Assembly: GCF_027595985.1 (NCBI RefSeq)
Contig: NC_073303.1
Coordinates: forward strand, 189,586,095-189,650,094
DNA length: 64,000 nucleotides
Direction of reading: 5' to 3'
From: Sorex araneus
Lineage: Eukaryota > Chordata > Mammalia > Eulipotyphla > Soricidae
Part shown: piece after piece, positions 9,325 through 22,112 of the stretch
How the letters are laid out: each line of letters starts with the position of its first letter
How positions within the stretch are numbered: the stretch's first letter is position 1
Program-made: the position numbers and the translations under genes
The notes under the pieces: model-generated
Told to the model about the DNA's origin: nothing
Seen by the model: only the letters and a program-made list of their open reading frames with translations
The model's database searches: none

Positions 9325-9959
9325 ATATGTGAGCTGTGCACATAAAATTTCACATGGAAGTAGCAAAGGTAATAAAACCCGGGGGCAACAAGAGTAAAGG
9401 ACTTGTCACTGTCTGAACAATTCTGTGACGACTGTGGGAGCATTTTGATAAGTGTTGGCAGCAGGACCCCACACGTGATGCCAGGAAGGAAACCTTGGCA
9501 TTCTCACAAACAAATGGTTTGGCAACAGTTTGTTGAATTTCTGCTATGCTTGCAAATGCCAGCAATGATTTCTCAGACTGAAAAATTACTACATGTGACA
9601 GATTTGAGAATGTTTCACAAAGGCCATACAATATATCACCCCTCCCAATTAAAAAAAAAAAAGGACATGAGCTCCTTAAATACTTGTCATTGCTAAAACA
9701 AAAGCTCTCTGGAGTCTAATGGTTTGTTGTTTTTTTTTATCTTATGCATTGTATATGCTTATCTTCCTCAGAATCAGAGGCTTAAGCAAAGGCAGTAAAA
9801 TTAGAGAATTCCAACTTCCTGATTGAGCGTCTATTAAGCTATTTTCTTCTTCAGACCCAAATGAGCCCCCCTTCCTTTCTAAATCTATAGTCTAGATTCC
9901 TGCAGTAAATAATACTTATTTAAAAGCCATGGCCCACTCTGCATGCTGAGGAACTAGAA
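9325..9959. other. Intergenic stretch, no recognised feature
   Basis: Moderately AT-rich with an A-run near 9650. Open frames of under 100 codons on both strands are not recognised. Confidence 0.45.
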
Positions 9960-10310
9960 TAAGAAAACTCAACTCAAAGCTAACAGAAGGAAGGAAATAT
10001 AAAGATCGGAGCAGAGATCAACCCAATAGAGAACCAAAACAATAGGGGGGAAATCAGTAAAACCGAAAGGTTGTTCTTTGGAAAGATAAACAAACTAAAC
10101 TAGACTCTAGCTAGGCTGGTCAGGAGAAAAAGAAAACACAGATGACACAGGTCAGGAATGAAAGCGGGCACGTAAGTACCGACCATACAAAAACAAAACT
10201 AAAAACCACTGTGTGCCAGCATCTTAGATAGCTTGATGAAATGGGCAAATTCCTAGAAAGACATGAATTACTAGAACTGCTTCCAAAAGTAACTAACTCC
10301 CGGGCCAAGA
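9960..10310 (+). repeat. L1 ORF2 fragment, forward
   Basis: Decayed L1 ORF2 sequence: AAAGATCGGAGCAGAGATCA, then the GGTTGTTCTTTGGAAAGATA segment typical of the L1 endonuclease/reverse-transcriptase linker, then AAATGGGCAAATTCCTAGAA. The frame is broken, and it is a dead fragment. Confidence 0.7.
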
Positions 10311-10344
10311 GATGGAGTTAAGAATTTTAAAACTTTAAAACTTG

Positions 10345-10682
10345 CCATAAGGGTGTCGGAGCAAAGCCACCTGACTTCCTGACTTTGAAGCATAAGGTCA
10401 CAAGTTCAACTTCCAGTGCCGCTCCCCCTCCCCCCCCCTCACTGAGCAAGGTCCAATTAGCTGTTTAGGACCCCCAGGAGCCAGAAGAAAGTATGTGGCC
10501 TCCAGCCCAGATGGTTTTAAACACTGCGGCTAAATCATAGGATCCCTGATGAGCTGTGACAATTCAAGATGTGTAAGGCAGGAAAGAGAGCTGGAGGGGG
10601 TCTGGGTTTGATCCCCAGGACTGCATACGCTCCTGCTCCTAAATATAGAGCCAGGAGCAGCCCCTGAGCACCACCATGTGTG

Positions 10683-10730
<48 letters not shown>

Positions 10731-10735
10731 CCATC
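10345..10735 (+). repeat. Two diverged SINE remnants and a CA repeat
   Basis: 10345-10510 has a tRNA-like head with B-box-like AGGTCACAAGTTCAACTTCC. 10570-10683 is a short-form relative (GAGCCAGGAGCAGCCCCTGA). Its tail is an (AC)n run at 10684-10729. Confidence 0.5.
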
Positions 10736-10991
10736 AGAGAAGACAAAAAGATGTGAAGCAAGCTCTCCAGACAGGCAGCCTTTGTGAGAGCACAATGTGT
10801 GAGTACCATAGCCAATGAGTGGGGTCCACATGGGATCCCTCAACCAAGTATGCGAATACCTTAATCACATATGCGACCCCCCATGAGCACCACAACCAAG
10901 TGTGTGTGAGACCCCTTGTTCTCACAATAGCAGCAGCAACAATGGAGGGAAAGGAAGAGGGGAAATAGTTTTTAATGAAAATGAAATACAT

Positions 10992-11160
10992 GGGGCTGGA
11001 GCGATAGCACAGTGGGTAGGGCGTTTGCCTTGCACGCAGCTGACCTGGGTCTGATTCCCAGCATTTCATATGGTCCCCTGAGCACTGCCAGGAATAATTC
11101 CTGAGTGCAGAGCCAGGAGTAACCCCTGTGCATTGCCAGGTGTGACCCAAAAAGAAAAAA
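10992..11160 (+). repeat. Short-form SINE
   Basis: Near-consensus full-length copy, with short duplications AAATACAT at 10984-10991 and 11161-11168. Confidence 0.9.
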
Positions 11161-11345
11161 AAATACATATCCACAAAACACTAAGTGCAGATTTTATTTG
11201 TGAGGTATATCAAACACGTGATGGAAAAATGAGTTCTAATTCTTTTTAAGTCCTTCAAAATAGAGGGTGACTGGGAATACTTGCAACCCCATTGGATGAG
11301 GCCAGAGTTAGCCTGGTAGCAAAATCAAAGAAAGACATCTCTAGA

Positions 11346-11514
11346 GGGGCTGGAGCGATAGCACAGCGGGTAGGGCATTTGCCTTGCACGCAGCCGACCA
11401 GGGTTCAATTCCCAGCATCCCATATGGTCCCCCAAGCACCGCCAGGAGTAATTCCTGAGTGCAGAGCCAGGAGTAACCTCTGTGCATCGCCAGGTGGTAC
11501 CCAAAAAGGAAAAA
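11346..11514 (+). repeat. Short-form SINE
   Basis: Near-consensus copy with imperfect duplications AAAGACATCTCTAGA / AAAGACATCACTAGA. Confidence 0.92.
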
Positions 11515-11800
11515 AAAGACATCACTAGAAGCTTCTAGATATGTAGCTTAATGGCTGGAGGGCTCCATGTGGGTCTTACTCATTTGCTATGGTGCTCACA
11601 CATGCTCCCACCAAAACCACCACCACAACAATAAAACCACAAGAGACCAATATCCTTGGTAAATATAGATGTTTTAAGATGTCAGGCACTTGCCTAGTGC
11701 ACACACACTCAGGCACGGAAGGTTAAGTTCATTTGTGCTGGTGTTCACCAGAATCAACTGCATCTGTATTTAAATTTTTTTCTTTTCTTTCTTTTCTTTA

Positions 11801-11967
11801 GTTTTGGTTGGGGGCACACCTGGCGGTCCTTAGGTGCTTAGGGCTTACTCCCAGCTCTGTGCTCAGAGATCACTCCTGGCAGGGCTCAGGGGTTATGGTG
11901 CCATGCGTGGAACCCAGGTCAGCTGTGTGCAAGGCAAGCATCCTACCCTCGGTACTATCACTCTGGT
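11801..11967 (-). repeat. Short-form SINE, reverse, diverged
   Basis: Reads GGGGGCACACCTGGCGGTCC through TACTATCACTCTGG, preceded by a T/C-rich tail. Confidence 0.75.
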
Positions 11968-12047
11968 ACATTTATTTTAAATTTTTTTTCTGAATCAAAG
12001 GTGGAGAATAAGTGAAGTCATTACCTCATTCTTAGAAAAATTACTAC

Positions 12048-12195
12048 ATGGACTGGAGAGAGAGGAAAAAAAAGAATTAAGTCATTTTCCTTTATTCTGG
12101 TGGGTTGCCAGGAGTAACTTCTGATGTCAAACCAGGACTGGTCCCTGAATACTGTTAGGTATGACCCCGAAACACAAAAAAAGAAAAAAAGCTAC
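12048..12195 (+). repeat. Old SINE remnant
   Basis: GACTGGAGAGAGAGG head and CAGGAGTAACTTCTGATGTC body with A-rich end. Strongly diverged. Confidence 0.45.
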
Positions 12196-12594
12196 ACATA
12201 ACATAACTGGATAAAGACATTTAGAGAACAGTAAAGATGGGATAAAAGTGCTTGCAAATCCACTTTTAAACTTTACACTGATTTCTATAACCTGATTTCT
12301 ATTCAGTGGAGCTTAATTTTTTGGTTACTATAAATCATAACTGATAATCACTGGGTGTTTTATCCTCATTCCTTTTCTTGGCAAGCAGCAATATTTGGAT
12401 GCTTGAAAAGCTAGCATATTCAACCAGAGTCCTCTTATTTGAATAAAAAAAAATAAAAATCCACCTTACTAATCAGTGAGAATTTGAGATTCTAGGTGGA
12501 GCTATGAAGAGAAATCTCAACTGTTGCAAATAGCATTTCATTTACAAAGGGGCTTGCTGACTACGTTTTACTTGTCCCAGTTTTATGAGATTTC
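12196..12594. other. Intergenic stretch, no recognised feature
   Basis: AT-rich DNA with no repeat or exon that I recognise. Confidence 0.4.
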
Positions 12595-12850
12595 TTTTTT
12601 GATTAGATCACTGTGAGATTGAGCAATACAATGCTGTTCACGATTGGGTTTCAGTCATACATTATTCCAACACTCATCCCTCCACTTGTAATTTCCCAGC
12701 ACCAGTGTCCCCATGTTCCCTCTCATCCCTCCAGACCACCCCACACCCCCCACCTGCCTCTATGGCCAGCAACTCTCTTCAGTTTTATGATATTTTATAG
12801 TAGTTTTGAAACAGGTTTTTATCTACTTCTCCCAAGTAGCTTCTTTTAGA
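12595..12850 (-). repeat. L1 3' end, reverse
   Basis: Begins ATTAGATCACTGTGAGATTG and continues with GGTTTCAGTCATACATTATT and the ATCCCTCCACTTGTAATTTC segment, the reverse of the L1 terminus. Confidence 0.75.
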
Positions 12851-13383
12851 CAGTTTCCTAATGTCCACATCACCACCATGATACAGTATCATACAATATA
12901 CACTGTTGCTTTGGTTTAGAATGTTTTCATCCTCTATCATGCCAAGTGAATTTAGTCAGAAACAGAGGGACAGATATGGGAAGACTGCACTCATTTGTGG
13001 AACATAAAGTAACTTAATATGAGACTAACACTCAAGGACAGTAGAGATGAGGGCCAGGAAGATTGCTCCATGGTTGGAAAACCTGCCCACATACTGGGGG
13101 AAAAGACAGTTGGGATGGAGAAGGGACCACTAAGTAAATGATGGTTGGAGGGATCGCTCGGGGTGGAAGTCTACTTAGTCAAAGTAGACTAAGGACCAAA
13201 TATGGTGGTCTCTTAGAATCTGTGTTGCAAACCCTAATGCCCAAAAGTAGAGAGAGAGTAAGATGAAGTGTACCTGTGACGGAGGCTGGGGGTAGGAGGA
13301 ATGGAGGGATACTGGGAACATTGGTGGTGGAAAATGTGCACTGATGGAGGGATAGGTGCTCAATCATTACATGACTGAAACTT
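12851..13383 (+). repeat. L1 3' UTR, forward, interrupted by a reverse L1 end
   Basis: 12930-13030 is L1 3' UTR type (CACTCATTTGTGGAACATAA). 13050-13383 reaches the terminal block (GGTGGTGGAAAATGTGCACT, ATTACATGACTGAAAC). The copy resumes at 13715 after the nested insertion. Confidence 0.75.
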
Positions 13384-13714
<331 letters not shown>

Positions 13715-13780
13715 ATGACTGAAACTTAATCACGGAAGTTTGTAGCTGTACCTCATGATGATTCAATTAAAAAAGAAATT
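13715..13780 (+). repeat. Terminal part of the forward L1 end
   Basis: Resumes the L1 terminus after the insertion (GAAACTTAATCACGGAAG, GATGATTCAATTAAAAAAG). Confidence 0.8.
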
Positions 13781-14277
13781 TATAAAGGATGTTTTTATCC
13801 CCAACAAAATCATTTTCTCCCCTTTGAGGATAGCGCAGTCTTGCTCCTCAGCACCAAGCCACTGAAACTTTGATGCTCAAAAATATCCAGATGTTTATAT
13901 GGTACATAAATGTGGAGAGCGCGCCCATATTTAACCAGTGTCATTCTTCCTGCATCTCATGTCAGTGCCTGAAAAAGCTGTCCAAGCTCAGTGACATGCT
14001 GCCTTGTTACTCTACGTGGTCCTGGTTCGGCAGCAGCATCCGGAAGCTTCTGAGAAGTAGGTTGTCAGCCTCACCCCAAACACACAGCACCACAATCTAC
14101 ATTTTTAGCCAGATCATCTCTTTGACTCTGATGTTCATCAGCGTGAGAAGTCCTGGGTTATATTCCCCTCACTCAAGGAAAACAATAAGAAAATGGTTAA
14201 ATGAGAAAAAAGTATGGAAATCCCTAAAATCAGTAAGCTTCCCCATTTCTTTCTGCTGATGAATATAGTCTTTCTTT
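13781..14277. other. Intergenic stretch with an unrecognised 129-codon open frame
   Basis: No repeat seen. The plus-strand frame 13870-14259 is open but Ser/Lys/Ile-rich with no family I know, no upstream CpG island and no splice context. Chance, an old pseudogene or conserved non-coding DNA are all possible. Confidence 0.35.
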
Positions 14278-14291
14278 AAAATCAGCAATGA

Positions 14292-14461
14292 GGGGCTGGA
14301 GCAATAGCACAGCAGGTAGGGCGTTTGCCTTGCACTCAGGCGACCCAGGTTCAATTCCCAGCATCCCATATGGTCCCCTGAGCACTGCCAGGAGTAATTC
14401 CTGAGTGCAGAGCCAGGAGTAACCCCTGTGCATCGCCAGGTGTGACCCAAAAAGAAAAAAA
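14292..14461 (+). repeat. Short-form SINE
   Basis: Near-consensus copy bounded by AAATCAGCAATGA direct repeats at 14279-14291 and 14462-14474. Confidence 0.93.
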
Positions 14462-14484
14462 AAATCAGCAATGAAATACGACTG

Positions 14485-14827
14485 AGGAGAGGGCATGGTG
14501 GGTCAAGGTCGTCAATTAGGGGGTCTGAATGAAGGTTGAAGGGGTCGTTCGGGATGGGAGACGTGTGCTGAAAGTAAAGGACCCAATGTGATAGCCTCTC
14601 AGTATCCGTATCACAAGCCATAATGCCCAAAAGGAGAGAGAGAGAGAATATGGGGGAAATTGTCTGCCGTAGAGGCAGGGGGAGGTTTGGAAAGTAGAGT
14701 ATACTGGGGAGATTGGTGGTGGAGAATGTGCACCAGTGGAGGGATGGGTGTTTGATCATTGCATGAATGAAACTCAAACATGAAAGCTGTGTGACTGTAT
14801 CTCACGGTAATTCAATGAAAACAAATT
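14485..14827 (+). repeat. L1 3' end, forward
   Basis: Carries all terminal landmarks: GGGATGGGAGACGTGTGCTG, a short GA run, GGTGGTGGAGAATGTGCACC and ATCTCACGGTAATTCAATGA before an A-rich end. Confidence 0.88.
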
Positions 14828-15009
14828 AGGGGTCTGAAGAGATAGCACAGCAAGGTCTTGCCTTACGTGCAGCTGACCCAGGGTAACTTCCCTAGAGCCC
14901 CCCACTCCCCGCCCCAGGAGTGATCCCTGAATGCAGAGCCAGCAGTAACCCCTGAGCACCACCGGGTGTACCCTTCTCCACCCTCCTTCCATCCCCCACC
15001 AAAAAAAAA
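14828..15009 (+). repeat. Short-form SINE, diverged
   Basis: GGGGTCTGAAGAGATAGCAC head with internal small deletions, ending in an A-run. Confidence 0.75.
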
Positions 15010-15017
15010 TCATCCAC

Positions 15018-15140
15018 TGGGGCTGGAGAGGTAGTAGCAGGGTTCAAGCATTTGCCGTTCATGTGGCTGAGTCAGGTTTGATCCTGAGTGCCACTGGGCT
15101 ATAGGTTAACCCACACACACTTCCCTTCACCCCGCCCAAG
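15018..15140 (+). repeat. Old SINE, 3' truncated
   Basis: GGGGCTGGAGAGGTAGTAGC head and TCAGGTTTGATCCTGAGTGC B-box region. The usual body is missing. Confidence 0.6.
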
Positions 15141-15180
15141 AGTCATCAGTTCATCAGTTTCTCTTTTTACAACTCCGTGG

Positions 15181-15367
15181 GTTTTTTTTTTGTTGTTGTT
15201 GTTGTTTGGGTCACACCCGGCGATGCACAGGGGTTACTCCTGGCTCATGCACTCAGGAATTACTCCTAGTGGTGCCGGGGGGACCATATGAGATGCTGGG
15301 ATTCGAACCCGGGTCGGCCACGTGCAAGGCAAACGCCCTACCCAATGTGCTATTGCTCCAGCCCCGT
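15181..15367 (-). repeat. Short-form SINE, reverse
   Basis: Bounded by ACAACTCCGTGG at 15169-15180 and 15368-15379. T-rich tail contains (GTT)n. Confidence 0.92.
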
Positions 15368-15489
15368 ACAACTCCGTGGTTTATACGTTTTGTGTTTTTT
15401 TGGTTTCAGTTTGAGGGGGAGGGTTGTGGGTGAAAGCTATTGTTTGTGTTTTGGTTTGTAGGTTTTTGGGTTTTTTTCTGTGGTTTTTC

Positions 15490-15688
15490 TTTTTTTTTTT
15501 TTTTGGCTATTTGGGTCACATCTGGCAATCAGGGGTTACTCCTGGCTCTGCACTCAGAAATTACCCCTGGAACCTGAGGACACTGCTCATGGGAAATGTA
15601 CACTGGGGGAGGGATGGGTGTTGGAACACTGTATGACTGAAACCCAATCATGAACAGCTTTGTAAGGGTCTATCTCACAGTGATTCAA

Positions 15689-15723
<35 letters not shown>

Positions 15724-15825
15724 AAGAAATTCACCCAAGAAGTGCTCAGGGAGCCGTATGAGATGCCAGGTCAGCTGCATACAAAGCCAACTCCCTTCCC
15801 GGCTGTACTGTTGCTCCGGAACTGG
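15490..15825 (-). repeat. Reverse SINE split by an L1 3' end
   Basis: SINE halves at about 15508-15572 and 15730-15825. Between them is a short forward L1 terminus (15573-15668) with an (AATA)n tail (15685-15724). Direct repeats AGAAATTACCC / AGAAATTCACCC flank the L1 piece. Confidence 0.8.
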
Positions 15826-16221
15826 CTGTGTTTTACTTGTTGGAAAACGGTTCATTTCATTTACATTCTCTAAGTAGGCAAAGGCGCTGTGAAGCCTTTT
15901 CCTTCTGCCTGTCTTCCTCCTTGAATTCCCTTCACTTGTCGCTCCAACAAAGTAGAAGTGTTAACAGTTATTTGGAGTGAACAAGATAAAAATCAGGAAA
16001 ATGGAAGTTTTTGTCTTATGCACAGTTAACTGTCCTTGCAGCTCTCGAAGCCTGTTTTGATAGTGATCCTTTCTCTTATTTCAAGTGAATTAATGGGCTT
16101 GGTAAGACCGCAGAGATATTTGTCTGAGTTTTGATGAGATAGCATGTTGGCATTGAAGAAAGAGCATTGAATTAATTCAGCACACTTGGGTGATCCTTTA
16201 TCTTTGAAGATATGGTTCATT
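15826..16221. other. Intergenic stretch, no recognised feature
   Basis: No repeat or coding exon that I recognise. Confidence 0.4.
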
Positions 16222-16298
16222 TTTTTTGGTGAATTGAACCCGGGTCAGCCGCGTGCAAGGAAAATGCCTTACCCGCTGTGCTATTGCTCCAGCCCCTG
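16222..16298 (-). repeat. SINE head fragment, reverse
   Basis: Only the tRNA-like head remains (ACCCGGGTCAGCCGCGTGCA, ending GCTCCAGCCCC). The body is absent, so this is a 3'-truncated copy. Confidence 0.8.
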
Positions 16299-17373
16299 AC
16301 TTTTCTTTTTGATAAAAAATAGCACATTTTTTTTGTGTGTGAAGCAAGAAAGTATTTATTGAAGCCTACTTCAAAAGATGTGAGGGGAGAGAAAGGGTTA
16401 AGTACATTTTTGAGAGAGAACGAAGGCTTCTCCAGAGTGCAAATAAGCAAGCAGAGAAACGGACAAGTGAGCGAGATACGTGTTCAAGGAAGAACAGAGG
16501 CTTGACGACCAAGTCAGCACACAGCACTTTCGAGTAAATACGGAGGAATTTTCTGCACCACAAAGCTTCCACTACTATTCCCATCATTTTTCTCCTACTG
16601 GTAGAAGATAGATGAGGAAAAACAAAACAAAACAAACAAACAAATAAAACAAAATACAAAAAACTTGGAACTATTAAGAAATGGTGCAAACACCAGAGAA
16701 GACTTAAATTTATTTATTTATTTACTTACTTACTTATTATTTGGCCTTTCCAAAAGGACCCTGAGCACAGAAAGCAAAACTCTCTGTAACTCTTAAACAG
16801 TTGACCAAGACTGTAGACATTAGGCCAAGAGCCAAAGTTCTCCTCTCTGAGAACAATTGTGGAGAGACTTGGCTTCTTACCAGTCACTTTTTTCTCAATA
16901 ATGACTCTCAGTCACCATGTTGGAGCTGTTGAGTGCAGAAATGAAGGGAGTGGGTTCCTAAAAGGGAAAAGGGACGGCAAGGAAAAGCACAGAAGAGAGA
17001 AGCAACAGACTGACAGACCCCAACTCAAAAAGCCACTCCCAGTCAATTTTCTTCTCTCCTTAAATTCCATTTCTTTTTGACGTTCTAGACCCACCAGAAC
17101 ATGATTTCATATGCTTTAAATGGTTTATGAGTGACAGTGTGCATGGATAAGGCCGGGAACAGGAAGAAGAACAGTTGGTAGTGTGCTTGGGTCCAAGTTG
17201 CTTCTCACGTTGATAACACTGCAGCACTTGGGGGGGATGGTTATGAGAGGACTTTCTTAGTCTTCATGTCTGAGTTTGAAGACTCAGCCAATGAGTCTAG
17301 TTTTCATGATTGAAAATGCCTTGAAAATCTCATATCCTGGCACCACTTTCTATATAGAAGACACTGAAATTCT
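16299..17373. other. SINE-free intergenic stretch
   Basis: No recognised repeat except a short (TTTA)n-like run near 16705-16740. Short open frames on both strands are unrecognised. Confidence 0.4.
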
Positions 17374-18177
<804 letters not shown>

Positions 18178-18182
<5 letters not shown>

Positions 18183-19688
18183 CAGTGAGCTTCTGGAATA
18201 CCCACATGTAGTTTTCAATTCTTCAGGATGTTTAGTCCCTAGCAATGATTAGAATGGCCACTTCCCTCGAGTCCGCATCCTGCCTGTTAACCAGTGTCCA
18301 CTGCATGGAGCATTGTCAAAGTCTCCAGTCCTCTCCCCATTGAGTTCCCTGGCTCCCAGCCAGAAGACAAGCATTTGAACCTCTGTCTCTGCAATAATTT
18401 CTTTGCACTTCAGGAAATCAACAGCCTGGCCTTCTTCATATTGCTGCTCTTTCAGGAACAAAAAAAATTTTTTTTCTAATGATTCCAGTTCTTAGACATA
18501 TTCATATCTATAAGGGACACAGGGAGAGAATTTTAAGAACTCTGGGGATAAAAAAAAAAAACCACGTCCCTTCTAGGCCTTTCCAGAGAAACATGAATCT
18601 TGTTATGTGTGGCGGACCAGAATGTTGTCAGAAACTAAATGATAATCTATTGCTGTTCTACCACAGTTCCTTTTCAGAAGGACCAAACAGAGTGTTGCAG
18701 GGAAACTAAAATTATCCACCTGGTTCAAAGAAGACAGAGCCAAAGACACAAGAGAATTTTCAAAGCTTGGGGAGTAAAAACACATTGTTCTGTTCCTTGT
18801 TTATCCTAATTTTGGTATAGCAAGTAGATCAAGTTTATTCATGGTCTCTAGCCCCATCCTGAAGATTCAGAAATAAAATAATGTGATGGCGATGCTAGTA
18901 AGAGAAGTTATTTTAGGTAAGGAACTCCATCAGAATCAAGAATTTGATTATACAAAAAATAAAAAGTAAAGGTTTATACAAATGCATTGGAGAAAGAATG
19001 TGTTTAGGATACATAGTAAGCATCAAATAAATTTGAAGCTTAAGTAAATTCTAAGTCTTTGCAACATGTGTTCCTATTTATGTACCTTAAGTTAGAGTAC
19101 AAACTGAAGTATATAATTCAAAAGAATGCTTTAACAATTAAGCCTGTAACAAAGGTATCATAAACAATTTTGTACACCCCGGGCTTTAAATAAAGTGGAA
19201 AAAAATTTGAAAGAAACATAGTGGGTTCTCTCTTATTCTTTTTCTCATTTGCTTGTTCTCACTCTCTTCTCCCCAGAAGTGCACGTGCACGCATGCAAGC
19301 GCATGCGTGTGCTCCAATGTAAATCAACCAAAATGTAAAAAATAGTTTTAGAGCCCTGGTCTTTGTTGATGTAATAGCAGACTTACTGTCTTGGAGGATA
19401 GGCAATAATAGAACCAGTATAAACTCAAGTTTGGGTCAGCTCAAATGAATAGGAGTGTTACTGGCATGCATGGGACTCTGGGTTCAAGATCCAATATACC
19501 ACATAGTGTCCTATATATTGCCAGGGATAGCCCTGGTGACCCCAGCATTCCTGCAAAGGCTTTCCTTAAAACATAATAAAAAGTTATTACCATTCCAACA
19601 TAGCCACATAAATAGAAAAACTACCTAACTTCTTTGCTCATCAACCCTGAGAAAATAATCACATAAGATGACAAATATATAGTCAATC
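18178..19688. other. SINE-free intergenic stretch
   Basis: Mostly AT-rich unique-looking DNA. It includes an alternating purine-pyrimidine palindrome at 19281-19311. No exon recognised. Confidence 0.4.
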
Positions 19689-19702
19689 AAGAAATTTCAC
19701 TC

Positions 19703-19871
19703 TGGGGGCTGGAGTGATAGCACAGCGGGTAGGGCGTTTGCCTTGCATGCGACCAACCCGGGTTTGATTCCGAGCATCTCATATGGTCCCCTGAGCACCG
19801 CCAGGACTAATTCCTGAGTGCAGAGCCAGGAGTGACCCCATGTATTGCCGGGTGTGACCTCCCCCAAAAAA
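19703..19871 (+). repeat. Short-form SINE
   Basis: Bounded by AAGAAATTTCACT duplications (19689-19701 and 19872-19884). Confidence 0.92.
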
Positions 19872-19999
19872 AAGAAATTTCACTTTGCCATCTACAAGCT
19901 GTTCTAAATCTAGGTACATGATTTGATCCTGCTGTCCTATAACAGTCACTTGTAGAATAAAAATGATAATTTTCCTTATTTTCTGTACGATAACATTGG

Positions 20000-21170
20000 T
20001 TTATCCTTGCTGCCTTGGCACGGGGAGCTTATTGGGTTACTCCCATCACAGTGCTCCCATTCCTCTGTGTTTATTTGTAACCTCTTTCCTTGTGCTCTGT
20101 TAACTTGTAAATATTGCTTTTCTCTTCTCCTTAAGTCCTTTGCATAGTTAATTCAGAGCAAAGTCCTTTTTGTATGGACACAGGAAGACAGTTAATGCTA
20201 TACTTTTGTAACTTGGGATTTAATTTACTTGGAATGATATTCACCTCTGGGCATCTCTTCTCCGACTTAAACCTCAGTTGCCCTGACTTCCTGGCACCCC
20301 AAAAGTAGGGTCTCAGTGAGGGACTGGATGGACCCAGGGCAAGCTGTGAGCTACCCTGGCATCAAAATGGGCCAGGCTAAAGTGCCATAATACTTAATTG
20401 TAAGTTAAGAGCATGGACAAATTCTGTCATTATCCAAAAAGTAATAACTGGATTAGGACCCTGCTAGGGTTAGGAAAGATTCATCTGGCCTGAGCACTGA
20501 AGTCTGAGATCTATAGCAAGATGTCCCCAGGAGAGCCATCCTACAAGCTCAATGTATCTCTTACTGTGTCCATACAAAATAACTAATATTAAGAAGTGGG
20601 ATTAAGATGTTAATTAAGTTATTGGACTAAGGGGAGGACAAACACCACTAGGTGGTATTTCCACCCTTGAGCCTGATGGGCGAGAAGGAAGGGCCTTTGA
20701 CATGTTGATTGTGCTACTGGACGGGATGTGGTGTCTACCCCAGATGCTGGAGGTGGAGAAAGACTAGAGAGAGACCAGGGCAGCAAGATAGAGCATGGAG
20801 AGACTAGCAAGGGGGATAGCAAGAAGGACAGAGGAGAAGAATGTAGGGGAAGAATCAGGAGCAGGTGCGTGGAGAGACGAGAGATGCAGCTTGGAGAGGG
20901 AGCGCGGAGAGATGAGTGGGAGAGACAGGGGGAGATGGGAATGAGGGGCAGTGTGAGGCTAGAATGGGGAGCTTAGTCAGACTGGGACAGGCGCGTGGGA
21001 GAATGGAATAAAAGGCAACTGATCATCAACCACCTTGGCCCTCATTTCCTTCTTCATCCGCCCATGGCATGGGCCATCCCAGGTGGGCAAGTGACCCAAG
21101 ACCACCAAATGTAGGCGGCGAGAAGGAGAGACACCGGGGCTTTCCCAAGCCACCCAGAGATTATGCAATT
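20000..21170 (+). mobile_element. Candidate LTR-type element with internal inverted repeat
   Basis: A SINE-free block holding a perfect 16-bp inverted repeat (20168-20183 against 20564-20579), then a purine-rich segment. AATAAA at about 21008 is followed by a U5-like region (CCACCTTGGCCCTCATTTCC) ending near a CACCGGGGC word. The polyadenylation signal, downstream pyrimidine-rich stretch and lack of coding sequence suggest a solitary endogenous-retrovirus LTR. I could not place TG...CA ends or a 4-6-bp duplication. A non-autonomous DNA element spanning the inverted repeat is an alternative. Confidence 0.35.
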
Positions 21171-21404
21171 TCCTACATTAGGAAGATTACATTAGGTAAG
21201 ATGAAAAACACTGAATGGAGTGCCCAACACAAATACTCAATTTTAGATAACATAAACCAAAAATAATGAAGATCCAAGTGTAAAAAGCAGAGCAGTGTAT
21301 GTCGAGGCCCCGGAGATACTCATGAGCAAAGAGGTTGCAGGTTCTGCTTTTATTCTAAAAATTGCTTAAAGACATTGAAGGTTTTTTGTTTGTTGCAGTT
21401 TTGT

Positions 21405-21482
21405 TCTGTTTGTTGGTTTTGGATTTCGGGGCCACACCTGGAGGTACTCAGGGCTTTCTCCCGGCTTTGTGTTCAGGGATCA
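21405..21482 (-). repeat. SINE fragment fused to the PCNP retrocopy
   Basis: Reverse SINE tail and body (GGGGCCACACCTGGAGGTAC to GTTCAGGGATCACT), stopping within the body where PCNP begins. It lies inside the retrocopy's target duplications. Confidence 0.7.
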
Positions 21483-21993
21483 CTTTCGGTAGCCGCAGCT
21501 TTTAAAGAAGATGAAGATAGTGAACCAGAGGAAATGCCTCCAGAAGCAAAGATGAGGATGAAGAATATTGGAAGGGATACACCAACATCAGCTGGACCAA
21601 ACTCCTTCAATAAAGGAAAACATGGGTTTTCTGATAACCAGAAGCTATGGGAGAGAAATATAAAGTCTCATCTTGGAAATGTCCATGACCAAGACAATTA
21701 AATGATGTGTTTTGAAATTGGGGTTATGGGGTGGGTGTAAAGTTAAAAGGAACAGTTTCGTTTTTTAAAGAATGGTATAAGACTATCTTTGGAGCCGCCT
21801 CTTTTTTTTCTCTCTCTCTTTTTTTTTTTAAGATTGAGTGTACACTAATGAGAGTTTGAAATTAGAGATAATTTATGTTTTATATATAGATTTCAAGACA
21901 TTTGCTAATTTTGTAGTTTCATGTGATTAGTTTCCAAAGGTTACATATAATATAATCAGAAATGGTACCTTTTTAAGAATTACATATTTTTTA

Positions 21994-22112
21994 TTTTTTT
22001 TTATATATTTTTTTTAACAGTACAACACTTAACAAATTTTATTTAAATTTCTTGACTGGGGGGAGGGGGAGAAATTTCTTGACTAGTGATAGGCTACCTC
22101 TAAAAGAGAGAG
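21994..22112 (-). mobile_element. Small retroposed mRNA-like insert inside the PCNP 3' UTR
   Basis: Flanked by the 19-bp duplication AAGAATTACATATTTTTTA (21975-21993 and 22113-22131). Read in reverse it ends AAATAAAATTTGTTAAGTG...ACTGTT followed by an A-run, like the 3' end of a polyadenylated transcript. Source gene not recognised. An internal AAATTTCTTGACT word occurs twice. Confidence 0.75.

Noticed and set aside
9350..9631. Reverse frame with Cys/His residues as a possible small protein
   Set aside because: No known motif spacing, no start context or conservation evidence.
21375..21701. PCNP as a functional gene
   Set aside because: Intronless, lacks the N-terminal half, has poly(A) and target duplications; the first 35 codons of the frame are SINE.
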